DNA of 64,000 nucleotides from Deferribacteres bacterium (GTDB lineage: Bacteria > Zhuqueibacterota > Zhuqueibacteria > Zhuqueibacterales > Geothermadaptataceae). Position 1 is the stretch's first letter, and every line of letters begins with the position of its first letter. The DNA is taken from the NCBI GenBank assembly GCA_020633675.1, contig JACKDE010000001.1:806001-870000 (forward strand). The letters run 5' to 3'. A program made the translations under genes and the position numbers. This document shows, piece after piece, positions 18,889 to 29,141 of this stretch. The notes under the pieces were generated by a model. It had not been told where the DNA came from and searched no databases. It saw only the letters and a list, made by a program, of their open reading frames with translations.

Positions 18889-21800
18889 TTAACCGTTTTG
18901 CTTTTTGTATTCCGTTGGCGTCATACCAAAATGTTCCTGAAAGCATTTGGAAAAATAGGGATGGCTGTTGAAACCAACCATATAGGCGATTTCGGTGATG
19001 GTCGCGGCGTCCTTTTTAATCAGCTCGGCGGCGCGCTGCACCCGAATGGCGCAGATAAAATGGCTGGCAGACTGGTTCGTCAACGCGCGCAATTTTCGGT
19101 GTAACTGCATGCGGCTCATGCCGATTTGCCGCGCGAGGTTTTCGACGGAAAAGGATTCTGCCTGGAGATTTTTTTCAACAATCGCGACCGCCTTTTCAAG
19201 AAAAGCTGCATCGATAGAATCGATCTCGATCTCGCCTGGCTGCAGAATCATTCGCCGCCGGAATTTTTCCCGCAGCTTACTGCGCAAAGCAATCAAATTC
19301 TTGACTCGAGTCTGAAGCTCGCGGGCGTCAAAGGGCTTGGTTAAATAGGCATCCGCACCGGTTTCTAAACCTTCAAGCTTGTCGTCCCGTTCAACCTTGG
19401 CAGTGAGCAAAATCACTGGAATGTGGCTGGTTTTTTCATCGGTTTTCAAGCGATTACACAGCGCATAGCCGTCCATTTTCGGCATCATCACGTCGCTGAT
19501 CACCAAATCGGGAATCTGGGCCACAGCCGTTTCATACCCTTCCTGACCGTTCGCCGCTTCCAAAACCTGGTACCCAGCTTCCGCTAAATGCTGCCGGAGA
19601 TAGTCGCGCATATCGATGTTGTCTTCAACCACCAGAATAATCGACGCTTTTTCCGGCTTTCGGCTGTTGACTGCCGGTTGTTGACCACTTGTTTTTGGTT
19701 GCTTGTTGCCTGAAGGCTGAAAGCTAAAAGCCAAGTGCTGGCTGTTAGTGGCTTTTTCAATAATCTCTTCGGGCTTCAAATGCGCTTTTCCCAGCGGCAG
19801 ATTCACCACGACTTCCGTGCCGCGGCCTTTTTCACTGCGGAGGCGCACGACGCCGTAGTGCAGCTCGACCAATTCTTTGACCAAGGCCAGACCAATGCCC
19901 GTGCCTTCGTAATCCTGAACAGAGCTGTTGTTGCCGATGCTCTTCCCCGCTTGATAAAACCGGTCGAAAACGAACGGAAGCTCGCTTGTGGAGACGCCAA
20001 CGCCGGAGTCTTTCACCGTTATCGAGGCCCAATGACCGGCCAACTGACGCACCGTTTGAACCGGTTCATCATCGACAGCCAACCGTACAATGACGCTACC
20101 GCCTTCCGGCGTGAATTTGAAGGCGTTCGACAAGATATTGTAAAAGACTTTTTCGAGATCGTTGGAATTGAACCAGGCTTCGATCTGCTCCGGCTCGCTT
20201 TGAAAGTGCAAGGCGATATTTTTGCGTTCCGCCAGCGATTCGAAAAAGGCGACGACGCTCTTCACGCATTGCACAAGATCGCCTCGGCTCGCCCGCAATT
20301 GCATTTTGCCTGCTTCCAGTTTGGCGAGATCGAGCAATTGGTTGACGAGGCGCAGCAGTTTACCAGCGTTCTTGCGCATGAAGTGCAAGTTTCGTTTGAA
20401 AACCATGTTGTCCAGTCCTTGGAGCATGCTATCAATCGGGCCGAGAATGAGCGTTAGTGGCGTGCGGAATTCGTGCGAGATGTTGGCGAAAAAGCGCGAT
20501 TTCATCTGATCCAATTCTTGCAGTTTTTGCGCTTCGATTTTTTCCAACTTCACCTGGTCCTTCAGTCGCATTCGGCTTAATTCATAGCGCCTGAATCCGT
20601 ACAAGAAAATCATACTCAGCAAAGAATAAAGCGTGTACGCCCACCAGGTCTTCCAGCAGGGCGGATTGACGACAATGATGACCGAAGCGCCGGACTCGTT
20701 CCAGACGCCATCGTCGTTGCTACCGCGCACGCGAAATTCGTACTCGCCCGGTGGAAGATTCGTGTACGTTGCCCGGCGCACAGGATTGGGCCTGCTCCAG
20801 CCACCATCGAAATTCTCCAGCTTATACGAATAGAGATTTCGTTCCGGCGCGGCATAATCCAGCGCAGCGAATTCGAGCGCAATTATTTTGTCCTCCGGCG
20901 AAAGAACAATGCGCTCAGTCGTATTGATCGTCTTTTGCAGCGGCGAGCTCGACCGATTCGGTCGAACACTTTCGTAGTTGATTTGCAAATCCGTGAACAC
21001 GATGGGCGGCATATCGGGATTGTCCCGGATGCTGTCGGGGTGAAAAACAGTGAAGCCTTTGACGCCGCCAAAAAACATCTCTCCCGCCGCATTCTTAAAG
21101 TAGGCGTCGGTGTTGAATTCGTTGCCTTGCAGTCCGTCGCCGGCGTCATAATTTTTGAATCGCAGGATTTCTCGCGCATCTTCTGTCGTCACGGCCTTGG
21201 AGAGCCCTTTGTTGGTGCTCATCCACAGATTGCCGCCGTCGTCAGCCAGAATGCCGTAGACCACGTTGTTGGGCAAACCGTGTTCTTCCATGTAATAAGA
21301 AAATTTTTCAGAAACCATGTCAAATCGATTCAAGCCGCCACCGTCGGTACCCAGCCATAGAAAGCGCTCAGGCTGAACAGGATCGAGCAAAACTGTCTTT
21401 ACGGCGTTGCTACTCAGGCTCTCGGGATTGTTCGTCTTATTTTGGAAAATTCTCAGCACGCCGCTCTCGACCTCAAATCGAACCAGCCCCCGGTTGGTCG
21501 CCAGCCAGAAAACGTCGTCGCGATCTTGAATGAGTTGCTGAATCAGTAGGTTCTCTCCTGTCAATGCTTTCGGAACAGGGAGAGGGTACTCCGTCATCGT
21601 CTCGGCTTGCCGGTGCCAGCGGTAAAGGGCGGGACGATTCGCCGGCCCGGATGCGGGGTCAATCGCCAAGCGGTTTCCCGCTCCAAACCATATATCGCCG
21701 TTTCGATCTTCGTGGATCCCACGCATCAGGAAACCTTCCTCGAAATGCGCCCAGGAAAAGATATTTTCAAGCCGCATAAACCGTCTATTATAACGAAAAA

Positions 21801-23247
21801 TACTAGACGCCCCGATTATCCACAAATATCCTTCACGATCTTCATGAAAGCCAAACGCGATTTCGAGATGATCATTGAGATGATGCAGCGACAAATCACC
21901 GGTTTTGCGATTGAATAGCCATATACCGTTGGAAATAATCCAAGCAATGCCATGCTGATCTTCCAGGACGCCGGAAACGCCAAATTCCACTTCAAATTTT
22001 CGTGTTAGGTTGTTGGCGGTGAAAGAATCGAACTTCTTGGCATTGGGATCCCAACGGTTGAGTCCATATCCGGAAGTGCCGATCCAGATCGCATCGCTGC
22101 GATCGCGAAAAAGTGACGGAAGGCCGTGATAACTCAGCCCGTTGGGCGCTTCAGGATCAGGCTGCCGCCAAGGAGATTCCGCATTGCCGGGATCGAAAAT
22201 CGCCAGGCCAGAAATTGTCGCCACCCACAACTCACCTTGCGGCCCTTCGCATATCTCGTTCGGCGGCCAATCCGCCTCAATTACCGCGGAAAAATCATGG
22301 CGCTGCCAAACTCCCGATGAGTCGCTCCCCGGGGTGACGTTCGCGATACTGCCGCTTAAGCCAACCCAAATCGAGCCGTCACTGGTTTCGAGCAGGGCGG
22401 AGCTGATCTTTGGGAAAGCGAAGTTTGTTGTTGTTGACGCCAAGGCGTAGCGGATGAATTCCGCCTTTCCAGCGATCCCGGAGCTTGCGGCATGAGATGG
22501 ATCGAGGCGGCAAAGCCCTTCAAACGTCCCAATCCATAAATTACCGTTCCGGTCAACCAAAATATCTTCGATTTGATTCCCAGCGAGACTGTTTGCATCA
22601 TCAGCCGCATGCTGATATCGGACAATTTCGAAAGTCTCTTCCCGCAGAATCAGCTTGTTCAAGCCGCTGTTAACGGTACCTACCCAGAAAACGGCGGCAT
22701 CGTTATCGGCGTCAGGGGCCGCCGGAGCTTCGCAGACGGCGGTGATGTGATTGCCGCTCAAGCTGGATGGATTGTCAGGATTGTGGAGAAATCGCCTAAA
22801 TTTTTCCGTCGTTGGATCAAAGCAATTGAGCCCGTCGATCGTCCCAACCCAAAGCCGTCCTCGGCTGTCCTCGAAAATTTCGGTGATGAAATTGTTGGAG
22901 AGAGAAGTGGAGTCGAAGGGATTGCTGCGGAAGACGGTGAACCGATAGCCGTCGTAGCGGTTCAGTCCATCCCTCGTACCGAACCACATGAATCCCTGCC
23001 GATCCTGGCATATCGCATTCACCATGCCCTGCGACAGCCCGTCGTCGATGGTGAGATGCTGGAAGGAGAGATCGAGTGTTGCTGTGGAATGGACCGATTG
23101 GGCAAAAACAACAGATGGAGAAAGCCTGATACAGCAAAAAACACACAAAGCAAAATTCGCAGCTACAATACGACTCTTCCGAATCTGAAATCGCCGCATG
23201 TTAGAGCGTTTTCTGTATTGGCGTGTCGTTTTGAGGCAAATCTTCAT
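18889..23247 (-). CDS. Hybrid two-component system regulator (HTCS)
   Basis: About 1452 residues, the likely carbohydrate sensor-regulator of the locus. In order: a leader ending VVFAQS; a periplasmic two-component-regulator propeller with many WFGT/WVGT/WIGT-type blades (about 60-780); a Y_Y_Y domain (about 806-862); one membrane helix (about 869-886); a HisKA domain with phospho-accepting His near 924 in SHEFRTPLT; a HATPase (about 1029-1149); a receiver with the phospho-Asp near 1251 in VISDVMMPKMDG; and an AraC-type DNA-binding domain at the C-terminus. The whole phosphorelay is in one chain. It follows the GH43-like gene closely. Start uncertain: ATG 23247, ATG 23199 or TTG 23271, none with a strong ribosome site. 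Confidence 0.95.
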   Translation of the reverse strand: MKICLKTTRQYRKRSNMRRFQIRKSRIVAANFALCVFCCIRLSPSVVFAQSVHSTATLDLSFQHLTIDDGLSQGMVNAICQDRQGFMWFGTRDGLNRYDGYRFTVFRSNPFDSTSLSNNFITEIFEDSRGRLWVGTIDGLNCFDPTTEKFRRFLHNPDNPSSLSGNHITAVCEAPAAPDADNDAAVFWVGTVNSGLNKLILREETFEIVRYQHAADDANSLAGNQIEDILVDRNGNLWIGTFEGLCRLDPSHAASSGIAGKAEFIRYALASTTTNFAFPKISSALLETSDGSIWVGLSGSIANVTPGSDSSGVWQRHDFSAVIEADWPPNEICEGPQGELWVATISGLAIFDPGNAESPWRQPDPEAPNGLSYHGLPSLFRDRSDAIWIGTSGYGLNRWDPNAKKFDSFTANNLTRKFEVEFGVSGVLEDQHGIAWIISNGIWLFNRKTGDLSLHHLNDHLEIAFGFHEDREGYLWIIGASSIFRYNRRFMRLENIFSWAHFEEGFLMRGIHEDRNGDIWFGAGNRLAIDPASGPANRPALYRWHRQAETMTEYPLPVPKALTGENLLIQQLIQDRDDVFWLATNRGLVRFEVESGVLRIFQNKTNNPESLSSNAVKTVLLDPVQPERFLWLGTDGGGLNRFDMVSEKFSYYMEEHGLPNNVVYGILADDGGNLWMSTNKGLSKAVTTEDAREILRFKNYDAGDGLQGNEFNTDAYFKNAAGEMFFGGVKGFTVFHPDSIRDNPDMPPIVFTDLQINYESVRPNRSSSPLQKTINTTERIVLSPEDKIIALEFAALDYAAPERNLYSYKLENFDGGWSRPNPVRRATYTNLPPGEYEFRVRGSNDDGVWNESGASVIIVVNPPCWKTWWAYTLYSLLSMIFLYGFRRYELSRMRLKDQVKLEKIEAQKLQELDQMKSRFFANISHEFRTPLTLILGPIDSMLQGLDNMVFKRNLHFMRKNAGKLLRLVNQLLDLAKLEAGKMQLRASRGDLVQCVKSVVAFFESLAERKNIALHFQSEPEQIEAWFNSNDLEKVFYNILSNAFKFTPEGGSVIVRLAVDDEPVQTVRQLAGHWASITVKDSGVGVSTSELPFVFDRFYQAGKSIGNNSSVQDYEGTGIGLALVKELVELHYGVVRLRSEKGRGTEVVVNLPLGKAHLKPEEIIEKATNSQHLAFSFQPSGNKQPKTSGQQPAVNSRKPEKASIILVVEDNIDMRDYLRQHLAEAGYQVLEAANGQEGYETAVAQIPDLVISDVMMPKMDGYALCNRLKTDEKTSHIPVILLTAKVERDDKLEGLETGADAYLTKPFDARELQTRVKNLIALRSKLREKFRRRMILQPGEIEIDSIDAAFLEKAVAIVEKNLQAESFSVENLARQIGMSRMQLHRKLRALTNQSASHFICAIRVQRAAELIKKDAATITEIAYMVGFNSHPYFSKCFQEHFGMTPTEYKKQNG

Positions 23248-23277
23248 TTCGATTCGGTGAAATTTACACAACAGGAG

Positions 23278-24300
23278 TTAACGGTTTTGCTGCAATTCAA
23301 TAAACGTCGGCGCATCCCGATCACAGACGATCTGGCCATTTTCATACTTCAGTTCCACAACCTGAATCGAGCTGCGGCGCTTTTCATACCAATCGCTCTC
23401 CGGAATCGAATCGATTCTGCCCGGATGGGTGAAGTAAAACAGATAGGCCCGATCGTTGCTGACAACCACATACGGATGGCCGCCTTTGACCTGATCATCG
23501 GGGCCGGATCCGGGCTGTTCGAGCAGATTGCCGGGGATGCGCTGCCAGTTGCTGAGATCATCCGACTGATACACCGCAAGACCTTGCCAGACATCGGTAA
23601 TCATCCAATATTTATTTTTCCATGCAAAAACCACCGGGCCTTCGCCGCCTTGGTCGCCGACCGCCTTGCCCTTGTCCTGCCAATCGTACAAATCCGGGCT
23701 GTCTGCGTAATAAATCGACTTGCCGTCCTTTTCGTTGTTGTACCACATGCGCCAGTTGCCGTCGGGCATTTGCATAACGCAGGCATCAATAACCTTGTCG
23801 TTGGCGAGTTTGAGCGTCGATTCGTAGTTCCAGTTGATCAGGTTGGTGCTGGTCAAATGAATGATGTTTCTCGGGTGATTCCAGTCGGTGAATATGCCGG
23901 GCACGTAGGTCAGATACATATGATAGGTGCCATCGTGCTCGATCACCTCAGGCGCCCAATGCGAAAATTCCGCATCCGGCCGGTACTGAATGTCGCAGGT
24001 ATCGCGATACTGCCAGGTCAAGCCGTAATCCGATGACTCGGCGATGCCGATGCGCGTGCCGTGAACCCAGGTGACGCCGTCGAGGCCTTCCGCATTGGCG
24101 CGGCGGTTGGTGTAAAACATGAGCCACTTGTTCTCGTGACGATTCCAAATCACCACCGGATCGGCGGCGCCATCATAAACCGGATCGCGGAACAGCGGTT
24201 TTGCAGCGATTCTGTCGCTTTGTTCACTTGGTGCTGAACACGATGCCAGAAGCAGGCCAATCATAGTGTATAGATAGAGAAGAAGTATTTGTTTTTTCAT
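23278..24300 (-). CDS. GH43/GH32-like propeller lipoprotein
   Basis: A 340-residue protein with lipobox LLASC (Cys at 21), so likely anchored in a membrane. Propeller motifs include YDGAADPVVIWN near the mature N-terminus with a probable catalytic Asp, FSHWAPEVIEHDG, KVIDACVMQ and GGEGPVVF. They fit the five-bladed beta-propeller glycosidases of the GH43 clan. The sugar target is unclear; arabinose or galactose side chains of RG-I are plausible. The start codon overlaps the stop of the esterase gene by four bases, so translation is probably coupled. The HTCS gene follows directly. Confidence 0.7.
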   Translation of the reverse strand: MKKQILLLYLYTMIGLLLASCSAPSEQSDRIAAKPLFRDPVYDGAADPVVIWNRHENKWLMFYTNRRANAEGLDGVTWVHGTRIGIAESSDYGLTWQYRDTCDIQYRPDAEFSHWAPEVIEHDGTYHMYLTYVPGIFTDWNHPRNIIHLTSTNLINWNYESTLKLANDKVIDACVMQMPDGNWRMWYNNEKDGKSIYYADSPDLYDWQDKGKAVGDQGGEGPVVFAWKNKYWMITDVWQGLAVYQSDDLSNWQRIPGNLLEQPGSGPDDQVKGGHPYVVVSNDRAYLFYFTHPGRIDSIPESDWYEKRRSSIQVVELKYENGQIVCDRDAPTFIELQQNR

Positions 24301-25223
24301 GGTTTATTGATCCAGCGCAACCAGTCCACACAACGGTCTGTCCAGGTCGACAGATAGCCTTTGTCGAGGGCAAGGGCAAAGCCGTGTCCGCCTTCCGGAT
24401 AGATGTGCAATTCTGCCGAAACGCCTTTATCTTTCAGCGCGCGGTAAAACAACAAGCTGTTTTCGACAGGCACAGAGCGGTCATCACCGGCGTGAATCAT
24501 GAAAGTCGGTGGTGTGTCGGCCTTGACTTGCAACTCGTTGGAATAATGTTCGATCAACGCCGGATCAGGATTTTCGCCAAGCAAGGCGTCACGCGAACCC
24601 TTGTGCATAAAAGAATGCGAAAACGTCATGACCGGATAGATCAAAATCATGAAATCCGGCCTTGAGCTTAATCTCTCTATCGGATCACTCGCATTGGCAT
24701 CGCCAGCATCGAAATGGGTGCCCAATGTCGAAGCAAGGTGGCCACCGGCCGAAAAACCCATGATGCCGATTTTGTTTTTGTCGATATGCCACTTTTCAGC
24801 GTGATCGCGCGTGAGCCGCAACGCTCGTTTGGCATCGAGCAGGGGGGACTTGTGCGGGATGATGTTGCTTTTTGAAATGGGCAAACGGTATTTGACAACC
24901 ACAGCCGCGATGCCTTTAGAGTTCAGCCATTTGGCGATGTCCGTCCCTTCCTTGTCGTAGGCGAGAATCCGGTAGCCACCGCCCGGGAAGATGACCACGG
25001 CTTGCCCGGTAGCGATGCCCTTTGATGGCAAAAACACCGAGATGTCCGGTTGCTGCACATAGCCAATCCTGATTGCGTTGGTTGTGTCCCGGGTTTCCAC
25101 CTCATCCGTTTTTTGATAATTGGGGATGTTGTCCGGCCAGAGCGGCAGGGTATAGCTTTGTCCCATGCACAAAGAAATTGTTGTTAAAATAAAAAGGATC
25201 ACGAACAGGCATTGAGTTCTCAT
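24297..25223 (-). CDS. Secreted alpha/beta-hydrolase esterase (BD-FAE/acetyl esterase-like)
   Basis: About 308 residues with a signal peptide ending SLCMGQS. The alpha/beta-hydrolase core shows the oxyanion motif FPGGGY, the nucleophile GFSAGGH (Ser near 160), the acid HAGDDRSVP and the base GGHGFAL. Relatives deacetylate xylan or pectin or remove feruloyl groups. ATG 25223 is preferred over a TTG at 25235. The downstream gene overlaps by ATGA. A CGCAAAG-type repeat separates it from the tandem CE12 gene upstream. Confidence 0.82.
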   Translation of the reverse strand: MRTQCLFVILFILTTISLCMGQSYTLPLWPDNIPNYQKTDEVETRDTTNAIRIGYVQQPDISVFLPSKGIATGQAVVIFPGGGYRILAYDKEGTDIAKWLNSKGIAAVVVKYRLPISKSNIIPHKSPLLDAKRALRLTRDHAEKWHIDKNKIGIMGFSAGGHLASTLGTHFDAGDANASDPIERLSSRPDFMILIYPVMTFSHSFMHKGSRDALLGENPDPALIEHYSNELQVKADTPPTFMIHAGDDRSVPVENSLLFYRALKDKGVSAELHIYPEGGHGFALALDKGYLSTWTDRCVDWLRWINKP

Positions 25224-25260
25224 TTTCACCACCAATTTGTTGCCCCGTTAAAACACCACT

Positions 25261-25347
25261 CACGCAAAGCCGCGAAAACGCAAAGCACCGCAGAGAAAAT
25301 TAATTTCATCTTTGCGTAGACCTTTGCCGCTTTGCTCCTTCGGGTGA
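25261..25347. repeat. CGCAAAG-type palindromic repeat, copy 4
   Basis: Left arm CACGCAAAGCCGCGAAAACG followed by CAAAG units; right arm TTTGCGTAGACC, TTTGCCGCTTTG, ending in GGGTGAG. It lies within the minus-strand run, between the CE12 and esterase genes. Confidence 0.8.
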
Positions 25348-25386
25348 GTTCGTACTGAGCACCCAGACTCTTTTAGGTCATGCCCG

Positions 25387-26985
25387 CTAACGCGGTTCAA
25401 CCACCTTCAGATATTCGGCTAGCGAGCAGCCTTCAAGTGCCTTGATGCCTTCCACCAAACGCGTAGCGTTGATTTGCGCGCCGGCGGCGTTGGTGTGCGT
25501 GTTGTCGCCCGCATCAAAAAAGAGCGGCCCGACACGTTGCTCGCCCAAGCGGTCATAGTGGTCGCTGATCCGGGCGTTCAGATCGATGAAAAACGCGCCG
25601 CCTTCTTCTGCTGCCTGCTGCGCCCACAGCGCATAGCCATCCGCCGAGCGCTTCACTTTGCCGTCAGCCCAGTTGTTGCGCGGGATCAGCGAGCAGACAA
25701 TTGATGTCGCGCCTTTGGCCTTGATTTCTTTGATGAATTGCCGCAAATACCAGCCGTAACTGTGCACAATTTCGTGCTCGCCTGTGAGCATATTGTCGAT
25801 CTCCTGCGTTTCATCGCCATTGCTTTTGATCGTGCCGCGTGCGCGACGATCATCATTAATCGGGCTGGCGTCATTATGGCCAAACTGCATGATGACGAAG
25901 TCGCCGGCTTTAAGCCGGGGCAGCACTTTTTGCCAGTGCCCTTGGCTACGGAATGTGCGGCTGCTGGTACCGCCCCAGGCACGATTTTCGACATTCAGGC
26001 GGCTGCGGTCAAAAAAGTCGGCAATCGGTGCGCCCCAGCCCCACTGGCCGTTTTCGCCATTGCCGAGCACGCCGGTGCGAACCGTCGAGTTGCCGATGGC
26101 ATAGAGTGTCGGCTTGGTGGAATCTGACTCCGGTTGCGCTTCCGGCTTCCACTTGGCGGTCAGCCAATCCTTGAATTGCTTGATCATCGAATTTGGAGAG
26201 TAGGCCGTCACGCTCTCGCCGAGCTCTGATAGCACCGACGCCAGCGGGCTGTCGCTGGCCTTCAGGCCGGACACAATGCTGGCCGCGTTCAGAAAAGCGC
26301 CTTCCGGGCTGGTGTGGGTATGATCGATCGGGAAGAGCTCGCGCACGCGGATCGGGCCGAGCAGCGCGTACTGGTCGGCGATGATGTTGCGCACGTCGAT
26401 GAATGGCACGCCGGCGTTTTCGGCGATTTGGCGTGCCAGGGTGCAAAAAGTGTTTTCGCGCTCGATTTCGCCGTCGGTCCAGATGTCGCGGGTGGTCATG
26501 CTGAGAACAATCGGCGTCGCGCCTTTGGCTTTGGTGTCGGCGATCATTTTGCGCATGTACCAGCCAAAAGTGTGCACCACTTCGTGCTTGCCGGTCACCT
26601 GGTTGTCGATCTCCTGCGTCTCATCGCCGAGGCTGGGGATCGAGCCGCGCGCACGCCGGTCATCGTTGATTGGGCTGGCATCGTTGTGGCCAAACTGGAT
26701 CAGCACGTAATCGCCGGGCCTGAGATCAGCGGTCAGTCCGTCCCACAAGCCTTCAGTGATGAACGTGCGACTGCTGCGCCCACCGCGGGCGCGATTGTCC
26801 ACCACCAGTTTTTCGGTGTCGAAAAACTTTTGCAGATGGCTGCCCCAGCCCTTATCGTCGCCATTCTTTGCCGTCGAGTTCGCAGCGATAAACAGGGTTG
26901 GCGTGGTTAATGTTTGGGCGGTTGAAAGCGTAGGCAAGCAAATTATAAATGAAAAAACTATTTGCGGTCGAAGCATGAATTTCAT
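25387..26985 (-). CDS. Tandem rhamnogalacturonan acetylesterase (two CE12 / SGNH domains)
   Basis: About 532 residues: a signal peptide ending STAQ, then two complete SGNH-hydrolase domains, about 30-255 and 285-530. Each has a nucleophile motif (ANSTA with Ser37; GNSTV near 298), a block GGRSSRTF or GGTSSRTF, the block FGHNDASPIND, and a final Asp/His pair (DHTHTSPEGA; DNTHTNAAGA). CE12 enzymes remove acetyl groups from GalA in RG-I. The usual first-block GDS is changed to ANS and GNS, but the Ser, Asn and His are kept. ATG 26985 has AAGGA nine bases upstream. Internal duplication is unusual, as most CE12 proteins have one domain. Confidence 0.9.
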   Translation of the reverse strand: MKFMLRPQIVFSFIICLPTLSTAQTLTTPTLFIAANSTAKNGDDKGWGSHLQKFFDTEKLVVDNRARGGRSSRTFITEGLWDGLTADLRPGDYVLIQFGHNDASPINDDRRARGSIPSLGDETQEIDNQVTGKHEVVHTFGWYMRKMIADTKAKGATPIVLSMTTRDIWTDGEIERENTFCTLARQIAENAGVPFIDVRNIIADQYALLGPIRVRELFPIDHTHTSPEGAFLNAASIVSGLKASDSPLASVLSELGESVTAYSPNSMIKQFKDWLTAKWKPEAQPESDSTKPTLYAIGNSTVRTGVLGNGENGQWGWGAPIADFFDRSRLNVENRAWGGTSSRTFRSQGHWQKVLPRLKAGDFVIMQFGHNDASPINDDRRARGTIKSNGDETQEIDNMLTGEHEIVHSYGWYLRQFIKEIKAKGATSIVCSLIPRNNWADGKVKRSADGYALWAQQAAEEGGAFFIDLNARISDHYDRLGEQRVGPLFFDAGDNTHTNAAGAQINATRLVEGIKALEGCSLAEYLKVVEPR

Positions 26986-27087
26986 TAAAAATATCCTTGT
27001 CAATGTTAGTTGGAGTTGTTACCAGGCGCAGCTTAAAATATTGAGCAGCTGGTATTGGGAAAAGTCGTTTGAAAAATACGGTTGTTT

Positions 27088-29103
27088 TCATTGCTGATTG
27101 TCTATTGGCTCCACTGCCACCCGTAAAATCGTCAGCGATAAAGGCTGAAATTCATAGCGGAAGTTGGGCATGCTGATGGCGACTGTCGACTCCTGCGGAT
27201 AGATTCTTTTCGGCTCTCGCAGCGTGTTTGCATCGTCGAGGGCAGGGGAGTGCAGCACAATGACTTTTGCTGGTGTGCTGATATTCTGTGCACCCGCGAG
27301 CTCAACTGCTGCGTTGATTGCCGTTTTGGTGATATTTACAACTTTGAGAATCACTTCACCAGTTTTTTCGTCCAGAGTGGCGCTGACGAACAGACCGCGC
27401 TTGCTTTCATCCAGTGCTGGCGCATGCGCAAGCGTCGCCTTCAGTAGGCGGTCGCCTTTGTGCAGGCTGAACAGTTTTTGCACGTAATAATTGGCGGTTC
27501 CGTACGATTGCAGGTTGTCGAACCAGATCAGGTCCGGCCGCCATTGCCAGGCCTCTTCATGTCCAAACAGTGGGGCATAGCAGCTCATGGTGACCAGGTC
27601 GGCGTTGCGCTCCATGCCGGTCATGAAAACCGCTTCGTACAAAGCAGTTTTCCATGTGTTGCGATTATCGGGGCTGGCGACGGCCACGCTTTGCGCCGCA
27701 TACTCGCCGACAAACACTTCGATGCCGTCGCGCGGATAGGTGTCATAACGGTCGACATTTTCCACAAACCAATCGGCTTTGCGATAGAAATGTTCATCGA
27801 CAATGTCCGGCTTCAGCATACGCCACTGCTGCCACAGATAGTCCACTTCCGCTTCGCCATTGGGGAAAATCGACGGATCGGAGCCGGTCGCGGCAATCAG
27901 CCGGATGTCCGAGTATTTTTGCTTGATGGCTTCGGCGAAGGCCTGGTAGCGCTCGACATACTGCGGCCCCCACTGCTCGTTGCCGACACCCAAAAATTGC
28001 ATTCCGAACGGCTGCGGATGCCCCATGTCCGCGCGCACTTTGCCCCACTTGCTGTCTGCCGGGCCGTTGGCAAATTCGATCAGGTCGAGCGCATCCTGAA
28101 TGTACGGATCGAGCTGATCCATCGGCGCCAGTTCGGCAGTGTTGAACTGGCAAGCCATGCCACAGGAAAGTATCGGCATTGGCTCGGCGCCAAGGTCTTC
28201 TGCCAATTGAAAATACTCGAAATAGCCCAGCCCGTACGATTGAAAGTAGTCCGGCGTCGGGCGGTGCCGGAACTCAAAATTCCAACGGTTGATGTTGAAG
28301 ATGCGCTGGTCGATCGGGCCGATGCTGTCTTTCCATTTGTAGCGCTGCTCCAGGTTAAAGCCCTCGACGATGCAACCGCCGGGGAAGCGCAGGAAGCCCG
28401 GTTTCATATCGGCCAGCAATTGCACCAAATCTTTGCGCAAATCGTTCTTGCGGCCTTTCCAGGTGTTGGTTGGAAACAGCGAAATCATGTCAAGATCGAG
28501 CGTACCGGCGCCGTCGATCCAGATATGCAGTTTTGCTTTTGCCTCGGTGGCGTTGGCCGTGAGCGTGATTTCATATTTTTGCCAATCTTTATTGAAACCA
28601 GCTAAGCGGTTTTCTGCAAGGATTTTGCCTTCCGTATCGACCACCTGCACACGCAGCGTTGTGCTGTTGCCAGCGACCTTGCGCGCATCAATGCTGAAAC
28701 GATAGCTTTCGCCCGTGCGAATGCCCATGCCACGAAAGCCCTCGTTGCTGAGACCAAATCCATGGCCTGCTTGATGAACATTGAGCCGGATAAAGCGCGG
28801 ATTGCGCGGCTTTGCTTCGTCACGCATAATCAGGATGCTGCCCTGCTCAGGTGATGTTCGCAGCAACCGCCAACCGCGAAGTGGTTTGTCAAATTCAAAT
28901 GAGCGGTTTTTCACCAGTTCAGGATAGAGACCACCATCTGCGCCAAAGTTGATGTCTTCGAAAAAGACACCATACATGGTCGGGCTGATGTTTGTGCCGG
29001 GCTGATCGACCTGCACGGTGATTTGTGGCTGGGCGGCCAACGATAACGGCAGAGCTAAAATGATCAATCTTGCGAGCGTTTTGAAATTATAAAAAGAGCG
29101 CAT
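27088..29103 (-). CDS. Alpha-L-arabinofuranosidase, GH51, with N-terminal CBM-like insert
   Basis: A 671-residue secreted enzyme (signal peptide ending LSLAAQ) that removes alpha-L-arabinofuranose from arabinan side chains. It opens with TMYGVFFEDINFGADGG, typical of GH51. A beta-sandwich of the CBM4/9 type covers about 75-210, then the barrel with MKPGFLRFPGGC. The acid/base Glu is in GVGNEQWG (about 376) and the nucleophile Glu in VFVGEYAAQS (about 468). The C-terminus is a beta domain. It is the first gene of the long minus-strand run that ends with the HTCS, and it is divergent from GH2. Confidence 0.92.
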   Translation of the reverse strand: MRSFYNFKTLARLIILALPLSLAAQPQITVQVDQPGTNISPTMYGVFFEDINFGADGGLYPELVKNRSFEFDKPLRGWRLLRTSPEQGSILIMRDEAKPRNPRFIRLNVHQAGHGFGLSNEGFRGMGIRTGESYRFSIDARKVAGNSTTLRVQVVDTEGKILAENRLAGFNKDWQKYEITLTANATEAKAKLHIWIDGAGTLDLDMISLFPTNTWKGRKNDLRKDLVQLLADMKPGFLRFPGGCIVEGFNLEQRYKWKDSIGPIDQRIFNINRWNFEFRHRPTPDYFQSYGLGYFEYFQLAEDLGAEPMPILSCGMACQFNTAELAPMDQLDPYIQDALDLIEFANGPADSKWGKVRADMGHPQPFGMQFLGVGNEQWGPQYVERYQAFAEAIKQKYSDIRLIAATGSDPSIFPNGEAEVDYLWQQWRMLKPDIVDEHFYRKADWFVENVDRYDTYPRDGIEVFVGEYAAQSVAVASPDNRNTWKTALYEAVFMTGMERNADLVTMSCYAPLFGHEEAWQWRPDLIWFDNLQSYGTANYYVQKLFSLHKGDRLLKATLAHAPALDESKRGLFVSATLDEKTGEVILKVVNITKTAINAAVELAGAQNISTPAKVIVLHSPALDDANTLREPKRIYPQESTVAISMPNFRYEFQPLSLTILRVAVEPIDNQQ

Positions 29104-29141
29104 TGGTCACCGATAGGTTTAATTCTGTCATAAAAAATATG

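Noticed and set aside
22573..24036. 487-residue open frame on the plus strand
   Set aside because: It lies antisense to the HTCS and GH43-like genes, has no ribosome site or recognisable motif, and reflects codon bias of the real genes.
27460..28605. 381-residue open frame on the plus strand
   Set aside because: Antisense shadow of the GH51 gene, whose catalytic motifs are all in the minus frame.
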